This document shows, one piece after another, positions 18,614 to 27,863 of a DNA stretch of 64,000 bases. The DNA is from Noviherbaspirillum saxi (GTDB lineage: Bacteria > Pseudomonadota > Gammaproteobacteria > Burkholderiales > Burkholderiaceae_D), in the NCBI RefSeq assembly GCF_003591035.1, contig NZ_QYUO01000001.1:1116001-1180000 (forward strand). Reading direction: 5' to 3'. Made by a program: the position numbers and the translations under genes. The notes under the pieces were generated by a model that had not been told where the DNA came from, ran no database searches, and saw only the letters and a program-made list of their open reading frames with translations. Positions within the stretch are counted from its first letter, which is position 1. Each line of letters starts with the position of its first letter.

Positions 18614-19390
18614 TTATTCGAGTGCGGACACCGGCATGTTGCGGCGTCCGGGAATGGTCATGTGAATGCGTTTTGCCGTGGGAAGCGCGCCCGTCAGTTC
18701 GCCGGCCAGCGATGCAATTGCAAGCGTTTGCGCGCTTGGCTTGTACAGCTGGTAGAACTGCTTGACGATCTGCACGTAGTTGCGCGTCTCGGGGTAGGGC
18801 GGAATCGCATTCTTGTACTTCTGCACCGCGCCTTCGCCGGCGTTATATGAAGCGATCACCAGTTCAGGTTTTTCCGGAAACAGTTTGTGCAGGTCGCGCA
18901 AATAGCGCGCGGCCAGGCGGATGTTGGTTTTCGGATCGGTCAGTTTTTGCTCGATGCTGCGCTTGCGGTCGCCCTGCAAGCCGTAGCGCTCGGCGGTGGC
19001 AGGCATGATTTGCATCAGGCCGATGGCACCTTTGGGAGATACGGCCAGAGCATTGAACCCCGATTCGGCGGCCATGACTGCCTTGAGCATGGCCGGATCG
19101 AGCGAGAACTCCTGCGCTGTCTCGTGCACCAGAGTTTCGACTTTCTTCAGCCCCGGATGGCGCGAAAGGTAGCCCGACAGCGGTGTATGTACAGCTTGCG
19201 CCGGCATCGGCGCAAGCTGGGCGGTATCGAAGGACGTGCCTCCACGCAGAAAAAGCTGATAACGCTCGTCGATTTTTTCGGTCGAGAAATGCGCGATGCC
19301 CTCTGCATCGATATAACCGTAGACATCCGCGCGCGCGGACAATGCGGCGAACATCATGCACAGGGCAACGAGCAATCTCATCGGGCGCAT
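18614..19390 (-). CDS. Lytic transglycosylase (SLT domain) with DUF4124-like N-terminus
   Basis: A 258-residue exported protein. A signal peptide (MRPMRLLVALCMMFAALSARA) precedes a DUF4124-like segment (YGYIDAEGIAHFSTEK) and a family 1 SLT domain: the catalytic Glu in KAVMAAESGFN, then GAIGLMQIMPATAERYG and YNAGEGAV. Such enzymes cleave peptidoglycan glycan strands with 1,6-anhydro product in the periplasm. Start 19390 is 5 nt beyond the parE stop; longer frames would overlap parE. Its place between parE and parC suggests co-expression with chromosome decatenation. Confidence 0.9.
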   Translation of the reverse strand: MRPMRLLVALCMMFAALSARADVYGYIDAEGIAHFSTEKIDERYQLFLRGGTSFDTAQLAPMPAQAVHTPLSGYLSRHPGLKKVETLVHETAQEFSLDPAMLKAVMAAESGFNALAVSPKGAIGLMQIMPATAERYGLQGDRKRSIEQKLTDPKTNIRLAARYLRDLHKLFPEKPELVIASYNAGEGAVQKYKNAIPPYPETRNYVQIVKQFYQLYKPSAQTLAIASLAGELTGALPTAKRIHMTIPGRRNMPVSALE

Positions 19391-19394
19391 GGAA

Positions 19395-21383
19395 TCAGAT
19401 ATCGGCTTCCGCTTCGTTGCCGTGCTCTTCCAGCCATGCACGGCGGGCAGCGGCTTCGCCCTTGCCCATCAACATGTTGAAGCGCGATTCCGATGCAGCA
19501 AGGTCGAAGTCGCCCAACGCAACGGGCAGCAGACGCCGGGTATCCGGGTTCATCGTGGTTTCCCACAATTGCTCGGCATTCATTTCGCCCAGGCCTTTGA
19601 AGCGCGAAATGCTCCATCCGCCATCCTTCACGCCATCCTTGCGCAGCTTGTCTTCGATCGCTTCCAGTTCGCCGTCGTCCAGTGCATACAGTTTCTGCGC
19701 CAGTTTCTTGCCGCGCGCCGGCGCATCGACACGATAGAGCGGAGGCCGTGCGACACAGATATGGCCGCGTGCGATCAGTTGCGGGAAATGCTTGAAGAAC
19801 AACGTCAGCAGCAGAACCTGGATGTGCGAGCCGTCGACGTCCGCATCGGACAGGATGCAGATCTTGCCGTAGCGCAGGCCGCTCAGGTCGGGTGTGTCGT
19901 TCGCCCCATGCGGGTCGACACCGATCGCCACCGCGATGTCGTGAATTTCATTATTGGCAAAGAGGCGGTCGCGTTCGGTTTCCCAGGAATTGAGGACCTT
20001 GCCGCGCAAGGGCAAGATGGCCTGAAATTCCTTGTCGCGTCCCATCTTGGCGGAACCGCCGGCCGAGTCGCCCTCGACCAGGAAGATTTCGTTGCGCGAG
20101 ACATCGTCCGATTCGCAGTCGGTCAGTTTGCCGGGCAATACCGCCACGCCAGAGGATTTCTTTTTCTCGACCTTTTGCGCCGAACGCAGGCGCGACTGGG
20201 CTTGCTTGATGACCAGGTCGGCCAGTTTCTTGCCATAGTCGACATGGTGATTCAGCCATAGCTCCAGCGCCGGCTTGGTATAGGTCGAGACCAGGCGCAC
20301 GGCATCGCGCGAATTCAGTCTTTCCTTGATCTGGCCCTGGAACTGCGGATCGAGCACCTTGGCCGACAGCACAAAGGAAACGCGTGCGAACACGTCTTCG
20401 GGCAGCAGCTTCACGCCCTTGGGCAGCAGCGAATGCATTTCGACGAAGCTCTTCACCGCGCCGAACAAGCCGTCGCGCAGGCCGGCTTCATGGGTGCCGC
20501 CGGCCGGTGTCGGAATCAGGTTTACGTAGGATTCGCGCACCACATTGCCGTCTTCAGTCCAGGCAACGACCCAGGCCGCGCCTTCGCCTTCGGCAAAGCC
20601 TTCCGCGTCGGCGCCCGCATACTGCTGGCCTTCGAACAGCGGGATCAGCGGCTCCGCATGCGAAGCCTGGGCCAGCGATTCGATCAGATAGCCGCGCAAG
20701 CCCTGGTCGTACTGCCAGGTTTGCGTGTCGCTGTTCTTTGCGTTGATCAGCGTGACTTTCACGCCGGGCAGCAGCACCGCTTTCGAGCGCAACAGGCGCT
20801 GCAGTTCAGCGGCCGGAATGATGGCGGAGTCAAAATATTTGGGGTTCGGCCAGACGGTGACGCGGGTGCCGGATTTCTTTTCATCCTTGGCCAGCGGGCG
20901 CGATTTCAGTTTCTGTACCACGTCGCCATCGGCGAACGTCAGCTGGTGCAAGCCGCCCTCGCGCCAGACCATGATTTCCAGTCGTGACGACAGCGCATTG
21001 GTGACTGACACGCCGACCCCATGCAGGCCGCCGGAGAACGAGTATGCGCCGCCGGAACCCTTGTCGAACTTGCCGCCCGCATGCAGGCGGGTGAAGACGA
21101 TCTCAACGGTGGGTACCTTCTCTTCGGGATGCGGGCCGACCGGGATACCGCGTCCATCGTCTTCCACGCTGACGCTGCCGTCGGTGTTGAGGGTGACGAC
21201 GATATTCTTGCCATGGCCGCCGAGCGCTTCGTCGGAGGCGTTGTCGATGACTTCCTGGATGATGTGCAACGGATTTTCGGTGCGGGTGTACATGCCCGGC
21301 CGCTGCTTCACCGGTTCAAGGCCCTTCAGGACCCGGATTGATGATTCGCTGTAATCGGAGGCAGAGGATTTTTTAGTTGCCAT
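19395..21383 (-). CDS. parE: DNA topoisomerase IV subunit B
   Basis: A 662-residue GHKL ATPase subunit. Landmarks: EVIDNASDEALGGHGKNI, DDGRGIPVGPHPEEK, GGLHGVGVSVTNALS, then the TOPRIM motif LVEGDSAGGSAKMGRD and DADVDGSHI, ending in PLYRVD and RFKGLGEMNAEQLWETTMNP. This is the E. coli ParE size class rather than the longer GyrB. It heads the parE-SLT-parC cluster on the minus strand. Confidence 0.95.
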   Translation of the reverse strand: MATKKSSASDYSESSIRVLKGLEPVKQRPGMYTRTENPLHIIQEVIDNASDEALGGHGKNIVVTLNTDGSVSVEDDGRGIPVGPHPEEKVPTVEIVFTRLHAGGKFDKGSGGAYSFSGGLHGVGVSVTNALSSRLEIMVWREGGLHQLTFADGDVVQKLKSRPLAKDEKKSGTRVTVWPNPKYFDSAIIPAAELQRLLRSKAVLLPGVKVTLINAKNSDTQTWQYDQGLRGYLIESLAQASHAEPLIPLFEGQQYAGADAEGFAEGEGAAWVVAWTEDGNVVRESYVNLIPTPAGGTHEAGLRDGLFGAVKSFVEMHSLLPKGVKLLPEDVFARVSFVLSAKVLDPQFQGQIKERLNSRDAVRLVSTYTKPALELWLNHHVDYGKKLADLVIKQAQSRLRSAQKVEKKKSSGVAVLPGKLTDCESDDVSRNEIFLVEGDSAGGSAKMGRDKEFQAILPLRGKVLNSWETERDRLFANNEIHDIAVAIGVDPHGANDTPDLSGLRYGKICILSDADVDGSHIQVLLLTLFFKHFPQLIARGHICVARPPLYRVDAPARGKKLAQKLYALDDGELEAIEDKLRKDGVKDGGWSISRFKGLGEMNAEQLWETTMNPDTRRLLPVALGDFDLAASESRFNMLMGKGEAAARRAWLEEHGNEAEADI

Positions 21384-21714
21384 TCAAGTGAAAACGCCAA
21401 AGATACGATTATTTCCGGAGGGAATGTATTTAAACATAAGTCCCAGCATTCTAGAGCCAATCTAGAGCCAATTCAGTTCGACCTGCTCAGCCCGAAACGG
21501 CATAGACAAAAAGCTGTATAAGTGTACAGGTGTCGCTGTGTCTGACCAAGGCTATCTTGGGGATAAACCAAAGATTTGCAACATTGGAACTACAGCCCAT
21601 GGCTGCCGTCATTAACGTTGGCGCGGGTTGCAGTCAGCCAGGTATTGAACTTTTTCATTCCTGTAAGAAATTTCAGTAGTACTACGACATGAAATATTTA
21701 TAGAATGACATGCC
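21384..21714. other. Intergenic region between divergent parE and pseudo-receiver gene
   Basis: This 331-nt AT-richer stretch must hold the promoters of both divergent genes. It contains an 11-bp tandem duplication CTAGAGCCAAT (21451-21461 and 21462-21472). No gene or further structure was recognised. Confidence 0.5.
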
Positions 21715-22545
21715 ATGTCGAATTCCATTTTTCCCTTTGCAGTGCGCTTGATCGGCTTTTCCGATGAGGAAACCGGCAGTTTCGACCTTGCGTTCGGCAG
21801 GCAGGAGGGAAAAGGATACGGCTATTTTCGTCTCGCGGAAGACAATCTTCAGGATCCTGACATGTATGTGGTCAATGCGGATCAACTGAAGGCCATGATT
21901 ACGCTCGCTGATCTGCGTGCCAGCGAAGTGCGGCCGGCGTTGCTGGTCGGCAATCCACAAATCGATCTTTCGCATCCGCGCATTCCCCACCCAATTGTCT
22001 GGAATGTACTGTTTGCCGCCTTGGATGAGTTGGTTGAAAAACGGGCCGATGCGCTTTCCCGTCTGGAAGCGTCCGACATCGTGATCGTGCCGGAACGGCG
22101 TCGTCGCCATCGTCTCGATATCGACCTGACCGTCCCGGCCGAATACGAAAAAATGCGCGCAAAAATCCCGGAAGACGGCGCCGTCTTGATCGTCGACAAG
22201 AATACGGCTTCCCGCGATTACCTGTCGGATCTGCTGTCGCGCCAACAAGTGCCGGTACTCTGGGCCGGCGATGAATTGAGCGCAGTGGAACTGTGCAAGA
22301 AGCAATCGATCGCCGTCGTGATGATCAATACGTCAACCCCGGGCGTGGATCCGTATCGCTTGTGCTGGGGGGTCAAGGAAAAAAATTCCCCGGTAAAGAT
22401 CAGCGTGATCCTTCTGGTCAGCAAACCCTTCGAATACGACGCGGAGCAGGCGCGCTACGTCGGCATCGAAGGTTTTCTGAACAAGCCGCTGGCCAGCCAT
22501 CACCTGATCACCGTACTGAAGAAATTCCTGCCCCGGGGCCGCTGA
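21715..22545 (+). CDS. Hypothetical protein with degenerate response-regulator receiver domain
   Basis: A 276-residue protein. Residues 1-150 match no family I recognise. Residues about 155-272 have a CheY-like order: an acidic start (LIVDKN, Asp161), the phosphoacceptor strand VVMINTSTPGVD where Asn205 replaces the usual Asp, the Ser236 in LLVSKPF, and Lys257 in GFLNKPL. The canonical phosphoacceptor is therefore missing, pointing to a phosphorylation-independent pseudo-receiver. No kinase is adjacent, and the gene stands alone, convergent with the VWA gene 22 nt downstream. Confidence 0.7.
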   Translation: MSNSIFPFAVRLIGFSDEETGSFDLAFGRQEGKGYGYFRLAEDNLQDPDMYVVNADQLKAMITLADLRASEVRPALLVGNPQIDLSHPRIPHPIVWNVLFAALDELVEKRADALSRLEASDIVIVPERRRRHRLDIDLTVPAEYEKMRAKIPEDGAVLIVDKNTASRDYLSDLLSRQQVPVLWAGDELSAVELCKKQSIAVVMINTSTPGVDPYRLCWGVKEKNSPVKISVILLVSKPFEYDAEQARYVGIEGFLNKPLASHHLITVLKKFLPRGR

Positions 22546-22567
22546 CAAACTGCCGGCTCGGGCACAG

Positions 22568-23737
22568 TTACTTGCTCAACAGCCGCATTCCACGCTCCAG
22601 GCCTTCGATCGTGACCGGGAACATCCGGTTGTTCATCAACTGCCGGATGACCGAGATCGATTGCCGGTATTGCCACAAGCCTTCCGGCTCCGGATTGAGC
22701 CAGATGAATTTCGGGAAGGTGCTGGTGAATCGCTGCAGCCATTCGGCGCCCGCTTCTTCGTTGTTGTATTCGACCGAGCCGCCCGGCTGCAGGATCTCAT
22801 ACGGGCTCATGGTCGCGTCGCCAACGAAAATCAGCTTGGTATCCGGCGTGTACTTGCGCAGGATATCCCAGGTCGGAAAGCGTTCCGCATGCCGACGCCG
22901 GTTGTTCTTCCACAGGTAGTCGTACACGCAGTTATGGAAGTAAAAAAATTCCATGTTCTTGAATTCCGTCTTCGCGGCAGAAAACAATTCCTCGGTACGG
23001 GCGATGTGGTCGTCCATGGTGCCGCCGACATCCAGCAGCATCAGCACCTTGATATTGTTCTTGCGCTCGGGCTGCATCTTGATATCGAGGTAGCCGGCAT
23101 TGTTGGCGGTAGCGCGAATCGTATCGTCGAGCGCAAGCTCTTCCTCGGCACCTTCGCGCGCGAACTTGCGCAGGCGACGCAGCGCCACCTTGATATTGCG
23201 TGTGCCCAGTTCGCGTTCGTCGTCGTAGTCGCGATAGGCGCGCGCTTCCCACACTTTGACCGCCGAACGGTTGCCGCCTTCGCCGCCGATCCGTATGCCT
23301 TCCGGATTCTGGCCGCCGTTGCCGAACGGCGAAGTGCCGCCGGTACCGATCCATTTGCTGCCGCCTTCGTGGCGTTCCTTTTGTTCCTTCAGCAATTCCT
23401 TCAGCCGGTCCATCAGCTTGTCGTAGCCGAACTTCTCGATGGCGGCTTTCTGCTCCGGCGTGAGTTCGCGCTCCATGCGCTTCTGCAGCCATTCGAGCGG
23501 GATTTCAGGATGCTTTTCAAAGATCGCGTCGATGCCGCGGAAGTATAGTCCGAATGCCTTGTCGAACTTGTCGTAGTGCGCCTCGTCCTTGACCAGCGTG
23601 GTACGCGACAGAAAATAGAAATCGTCCAGCGAAGGACTGATCACATTCTCTTGCATGGCTTCGAGCAGGATCAGGAATTCCTTGATCGAGACCGGAATCT
23701 TGGCATCCTTGAGGGTAAAGAAAAAGTCAATCAGCAT
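22568..23737 (-). CDS. VWA domain protein, CoxE-like
   Basis: A 389-residue protein with an N-terminal CoxE-type helical region (LIDFFFTLKDAKIPVSIKEF) and a C-terminal von Willebrand A domain beginning at VLMLLDVGGTMDDH, a MIDAS-like metal site, followed by IFVGDATMSPYE. These proteins act with MoxR AAA+ ATPases as chaperones for metallo-enzyme assembly or complex remodelling. AGGAG lies 6 nt before ATG 23737, and the gene overlaps the GNAT gene by 11 nt. With the moxR gene upstream it forms a MoxR-VWA pair. Confidence 0.88.
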   Translation of the reverse strand: MLIDFFFTLKDAKIPVSIKEFLILLEAMQENVISPSLDDFYFLSRTTLVKDEAHYDKFDKAFGLYFRGIDAIFEKHPEIPLEWLQKRMERELTPEQKAAIEKFGYDKLMDRLKELLKEQKERHEGGSKWIGTGGTSPFGNGGQNPEGIRIGGEGGNRSAVKVWEARAYRDYDDERELGTRNIKVALRRLRKFAREGAEEELALDDTIRATANNAGYLDIKMQPERKNNIKVLMLLDVGGTMDDHIARTEELFSAAKTEFKNMEFFYFHNCVYDYLWKNNRRRHAERFPTWDILRKYTPDTKLIFVGDATMSPYEILQPGGSVEYNNEEAGAEWLQRFTSTFPKFIWLNPEPEGLWQYRQSISVIRQLMNNRMFPVTIEGLERGMRLLSK

Positions 23738-24332
23738 GGGAAGCTCCTGCCTCAAGTTTGAACTGCAGGTTGGTTTTCACGCCCGGCCATTCATTGCGGA
23801 TGATGCTGTACACCACGGTGTCACGTACGCGGCCGTCGGCCATGATCATATGATTGCGCAGTATGCCATCGAGCTTGGCGCCGAGGCGCTCGATTGCGGC
23901 CTGCGAGCGTTTGTTGAACCAGTCGGTGCGGAACTCGACCGCGATGCAGTCAAGCTGCTCGAATGCATGCGTGAGCAGCATCAGCTTGCATTCGGTATTG
24001 ATGCCGCTGCGCTGCATGCTCTTCGCATACCAGGTACCGCCGATTTCGACGCGTCGATTTACAGCATCGATGTTCAGGTAGCGTGTGCTGCCGACGATGC
24101 GTCCGCTTGCCTTGTCGCGTACCGCGAAAGGAAATGCCGAGCCGCGGTCGCGCAGGTCGAGCAATTGCGAGATGTAGGCGCCGACCGCTTCGGGGCTCGG
24201 TACCGTGGTAAAGAACAACTTCCACAGTTCGCCGTCTTGCACCGCAAGCCTGATCTCTTCTTCATGCTGCGGGCCGAGCGGCTCCAGCGTCACATGGCGA
24301 CCTTCAAGCCGGACCTGTTCGACAAAGTTCAT
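23727..24332 (-). CDS. GNAT-family N-acetyltransferase
   Basis: A 201-residue RimJ/RimL-type acetyltransferase: N-terminal LEGRHVTLEPLGPQHEEE, central RIVGSTRYLNID, IGGTWYAKSMQRSGINTE at the acetyl-CoA region, and NKRSQAAIERLGAKLDG. The canonical R/Q-x-x-G-x-G/A pyrophosphate loop is weakly represented. Probable acetylation of a protein N-terminus or small molecule. It sits between moxR and the VWA gene and overlaps the latter by 11 nt, so all three are probably one transcript. Confidence 0.88.
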   Translation of the reverse strand: MNFVEQVRLEGRHVTLEPLGPQHEEEIRLAVQDGELWKLFFTTVPSPEAVGAYISQLLDLRDRGSAFPFAVRDKASGRIVGSTRYLNIDAVNRRVEIGGTWYAKSMQRSGINTECKLMLLTHAFEQLDCIAVEFRTDWFNKRSQAAIERLGAKLDGILRNHMIMADGRVRDTVVYSIIRNEWPGVKTNLQFKLEAGASHAD

Positions 24333-24351
24333 GGGCGGCTACCTTGTTCTT

Positions 24352-25206
24352 TCAACGGTTGGTGCGCGACATGAAGACCAGGCGCTCGAACAGATGCACG
24401 TCCTGCTCGTTCTTGAGCAGCGCGCCATGCAGCGGCGGCACGATGCTTTTCGTATCCTTGCTGCGCAGCGCTTCGGCAGGGATGTCTTCAGCCAGCAGCA
24501 GCTTCAGCCAGTCGAGCAGTTCCGATGTGGAGGGTTTTTTCTTCAGACCGGCGACTTCGCGCACTTCATAAAAGGTTTGCAGCGCCTGTGCCAGCAGATC
24601 CTTCTTCAGATCCGGGAAGTGCACATCGACGATCTGCTGCATCGTGTCCTTGTCCGGGAATTTGATGTAGTGGAAGAAGCAGCGGCGCAGGAAGGCGTCC
24701 GGCAATTCCTTTTCGTTATTGGACGTAATGATCACCAGAGGGCGATTCTTTGCCTTGACCATCTCGCGCGTTTCGTACACATAGAATTCCATGCGATCCA
24801 GTTCGCGCAGCAAGTCGTTCGGGAATTCGATATCGGCCTTGTCGATTTCATCGATCAGCAGCACCACTTGCTCGTCGGCGGTGAAAGCCTGCCACAGCAC
24901 GCCCTTGACGATGTAATTGTGGATGTCCTTCACACGCTCATCACCGAGTTGCGAGTCGCGCAGGCGCGATACCGCATCGTATTCATACAGGCCCTGCTGC
25001 GCCTTGGTCGTCGATTTGATGTGCCACTGCAGCAGCGGCATGCCGAGGGCAGCCGCGACTTCTTCGGCCAACATGGTCTTGCCGGTGCCTGGCTCGCCCT
25101 TGATCAGCAAGGGACGCTGCAACGTCAATGCGGCATTGACCGCGAGCTTCAGGTCGTTAGTTGCAACATAATTTTGGGAACCTTCAAAGCGGGAATCTTG
25201 TCGCAT
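24352..25206 (-). CDS. MoxR-family AAA+ ATPase
   Basis: A 284-residue AAA+ protein with Walker A GEPGTGKTM near residue 38, Walker B LLIDEIDKADIEFPNDLL, sensor 1 ITSNNEKELPDAFLRRC and an AAA lid. MoxR proteins pair with VWA proteins to activate or assemble complexes in the cytosol. It is the first gene of the moxR-GNAT-VWA operon, 19 nt before the GNAT gene, and is divergent from the PF10136 membrane protein. Confidence 0.93.
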   Translation of the reverse strand: MRQDSRFEGSQNYVATNDLKLAVNAALTLQRPLLIKGEPGTGKTMLAEEVAAALGMPLLQWHIKSTTKAQQGLYEYDAVSRLRDSQLGDERVKDIHNYIVKGVLWQAFTADEQVVLLIDEIDKADIEFPNDLLRELDRMEFYVYETREMVKAKNRPLVIITSNNEKELPDAFLRRCFFHYIKFPDKDTMQQIVDVHFPDLKKDLLAQALQTFYEVREVAGLKKKPSTSELLDWLKLLLAEDIPAEALRSKDTKSIVPPLHGALLKNEQDVHLFERLVFMSRTNR

Positions 25207-25318
25207 AGCGTGGTGAAGTCAAGAAGAAGAAAGAATAAGTATAAGCGAGAACGCACCGCCCGGCAGAAAGCCTGCCGTAAGCCGAATTTGCACACTTTTC
25301 CTATTAAATAGCTACTGC

Positions 25319-27454
25319 ATGAAAATTTCCCTGATGAAGTTGCGGGTGATCTGGCGTCGCTTCCGACGCTCTTCACCCGAGCACAATGAACACCATCTCC
25401 GATATGTCGCGCAAATCCAGGCCTTGATGCGCCGCGCCAACCCGTTCGCTTCATGGAATGAGCGCGCCAACTGGATGATCGATCTCGCGGAATGGCTGAG
25501 GCGAGCGCCGGCGCATTCTCGCCAGGATGCCGACGTATGGCAACGGGTCCGATACCAGCGGATACGCTTCCTGCTCGACTGGCTCGACAGGAATCGCGAT
25601 ACGAAAAGGGTAGTGCAGACCACTCTGCAAAAAACGCTGCGAGAGGCGGTCGGACCGGAACTGTTCTGCGCGACAGGTTTGCCGCGCGAACCGGCATTTT
25701 TCAGCGAACTATGGGAACGCGTGATCCGGTTGGCGTTGCCGCGGCCGCCGGGTCAGCAAGACCTCTCCACACTCTTCACGGCGATGTTTCCACGCGCTGC
25801 GGATGCCGACTGGCTGCTCGGCCTGGAGCAGGAAGACCTGACGCGCATCTGGAAGCTGTGTGCCGACGATGCGATTACACATAATTATCGCCAGCAGATC
25901 GACGAAGCCTTGACCTATCTGACGTCGATGATCATTGCCGTCGGCATCAGCTCCGAGTTTCGCCAGCGGCTGGAACCGCGCATGCCCTTGCAGGCGACGC
26001 CTTTTTTGGCCTTGCGGCGTGAACTGGAAAAATATCTGCTTTCCGGGACATACGACGAAGCTGCCTTGCGCAGCGTGCGCATGCTGATTGCGGTATGCCA
26101 GGCCCAAACCGATCGCATCTACGCGCATCTGGATGAATATGGCGTCTCAGTGAGCCTGGTCTATCGGGTCGAACGCATGCGCGCCCAGCTTGCACGGATG
26201 GCTCGGCTGCTCGACCTGCGTGCGGCGCCGCCGGGTGAGGAAGGCGCGGCGCAAGTTCATTCCCTCCTGGCCGATCTGATCGACTCCCATCATCATCGGT
26301 CCTCGGTGCATGGTCTGGTCAGTCGCAGCTTTTCCCTGCTGGCGCGCAAGATGGTCGAGCGCAATGCCGATCACGGCGAGCATTACATTGCGCGCGACCG
26401 CACCGAATATCGTGCCATGCTGACGGCGGCCATGCGCGGCGGCGCTCTTACTGCATTGACCGTATTGGTAAAGGGAGTGCTTCCTTCCGGTGGTGCCGCG
26501 CGTTTCTTTGAGGGCGCATTCGCATCGCTCAATTATGCGACGAGCTTCCTGCTGATTTCGGCCGTCGGCGGTACGCTGGCAACCAAGCAGCCGGCGATCA
26601 CGGCGCCTGCACTTGCGGCACGCATGCAAGCGCTGGATACAGTGGAAGGCTTGCGCAAGCTGCTGCAGGAAATCGCCTATCTGCTGCGCTCCCAGGCTGC
26701 CGCCATTTTTGGCAATCTGGTCGCCGTCATCCCAACCATGCTGATGATTTCGGCGGCCTTCATTTTTCTGGCCGGTGTTCCGGTCATGCCGCCCGCCAAG
26801 GCGGTGGCCGCGATCCAGGGATTGTCGCTGGTTGGCCCCACGCCCTTGTTCGCCGCCTTTACCGGCATCCTGTTATGGCTGTCGAGTCTGATGGCGGGCT
26901 TTGCCGATAACTGGTTCGCCCTGCGCAACATGCGCGAAGCGATTGCCCATCACCGTCGGCTGGTACATGCGCTTGGACCGGCCCGGGCCGAGCGCTGTGC
27001 AAAATGGGTTGAAAGCGGCGTGGCCGGAGTGACCGGTAATATTTCACTGGCCCTGTTGCTCGGAATGTCGCCTGTGCTCGCGCAGTTCTTCGGCCTGCCG
27101 CTCGATGTCCGGCATGTGACACTTTCCACCGGAACTCTTACCGCAGCAGTTTCCAGTCTCGGATGGGGCGCCTTGCTGACGCCCGAGACCTGGCTGGCGA
27201 TCTGTGGCGTTTTGCTGATCGGGTTGCTCAACGTCGGTGTCGCATTCGCCTGTGCGCTGGCTCTTGCCTTGCGTGCACGGGATGTTCCGCGCCGATTGCA
27301 GCGCCTGGTATTTCGAGCGGTGCTGCGGCGCTTTACCGCCACACCATGGCTATTCCTGTTTCCAGAGCGACGCGACGACAAGATGCCGGTCGCGCCGGAA
27401 CCTCGCGTTGAGGAGGCGCCATCGGAGCGTCGGCGTACCGGATCGGATCGCTAG
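25319..27454 (+). CDS. Membrane protein of the PF10136 'site-specific recombinase' family
   Basis: A 711-residue protein resembling the family named from gonococcal Gcr. Residues 1-370 are soluble and helix-rich; the remainder has several transmembrane segments (for example LVAVIPTMLMISAAFIFLAG and GILLWLSSLMAGFADNWFAL). Nothing resembling a tyrosine or serine recombinase active site is visible, so the family name is probably historical and I would treat the function as unknown. The TAG stop (27452-27454) lies inside the left terminal repeat of palindromic element A copy 1, so its natural C-terminus may have been altered by the insertion. Confidence 0.75.
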   Translation: MKISLMKLRVIWRRFRRSSPEHNEHHLRYVAQIQALMRRANPFASWNERANWMIDLAEWLRRAPAHSRQDADVWQRVRYQRIRFLLDWLDRNRDTKRVVQTTLQKTLREAVGPELFCATGLPREPAFFSELWERVIRLALPRPPGQQDLSTLFTAMFPRAADADWLLGLEQEDLTRIWKLCADDAITHNYRQQIDEALTYLTSMIIAVGISSEFRQRLEPRMPLQATPFLALRRELEKYLLSGTYDEAALRSVRMLIAVCQAQTDRIYAHLDEYGVSVSLVYRVERMRAQLARMARLLDLRAAPPGEEGAAQVHSLLADLIDSHHHRSSVHGLVSRSFSLLARKMVERNADHGEHYIARDRTEYRAMLTAAMRGGALTALTVLVKGVLPSGGAARFFEGAFASLNYATSFLLISAVGGTLATKQPAITAPALAARMQALDTVEGLRKLLQEIAYLLRSQAAAIFGNLVAVIPTMLMISAAFIFLAGVPVMPPAKAVAAIQGLSLVGPTPLFAAFTGILLWLSSLMAGFADNWFALRNMREAIAHHRRLVHALGPARAERCAKWVESGVAGVTGNISLALLLGMSPVLAQFFGLPLDVRHVTLSTGTLTAAVSSLGWGALLTPETWLAICGVLLIGLLNVGVAFACALALALRARDVPRRLQRLVFRAVLRRFTATPWLFLFPERRDDKMPVAPEPRVEEAPSERRRTGSDR

Positions 27455-27614
27455 TGTAGTGTTTCACGTCGATTGAGACTTATAAAAGTGATGGATTTCG
27501 CGGCGAATCGAGGCGCACACCGCAGCAATAGCGAGCTATTGCGAGGATGTGCAACGAAGAGTCGGCGTGAAAGACGCACTTTTATGTCTCAAGAAGAGTG
27601 AAACACTACACTAG
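27451..27614. repeat. Palindromic MITE-like element, type A copy 1
   Basis: A 164-bp element with perfect 17-bp terminal inverted repeats CTAGTGTAGTGTTTCAC and its complement at the right end. The centre is a perfect hairpin GCAATAGC-GA-GCTATTGC (27525-27542), and GCAACG starts 17 nt beyond the central GA. TA dinucleotides at 27452 and 27612 flank a 158-nt interior. Differs from copy 2 (29299-29462) at two bases. Its left end supplies the stop codon of the preceding gene. The DNA from 27615 to 27863 holds no recognised gene. Confidence 0.9.
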
Positions 27615-27863
27615 ATCAGCCCCGGGGCGCCGCGTCATCTGTCGACGTGGACTCCCCGGGAGTCTTAATGTAGAATTAAACGGTTTTGGTGCGTGAAAGC
27701 AACAACCGACTGTATCAGCGGCCGCGCTCAAAGTTTATCCGTCAGCGATTCGACCGGCGCAATCCGCGAACCAGCTCCCAACCGGCCTTGGTGCTGTTGC
27801 CGGGACCGGCCGGATCCCTTGCGGATAAGTTTTGAAAATTCGTATTAATAATCCCCAGCTATC

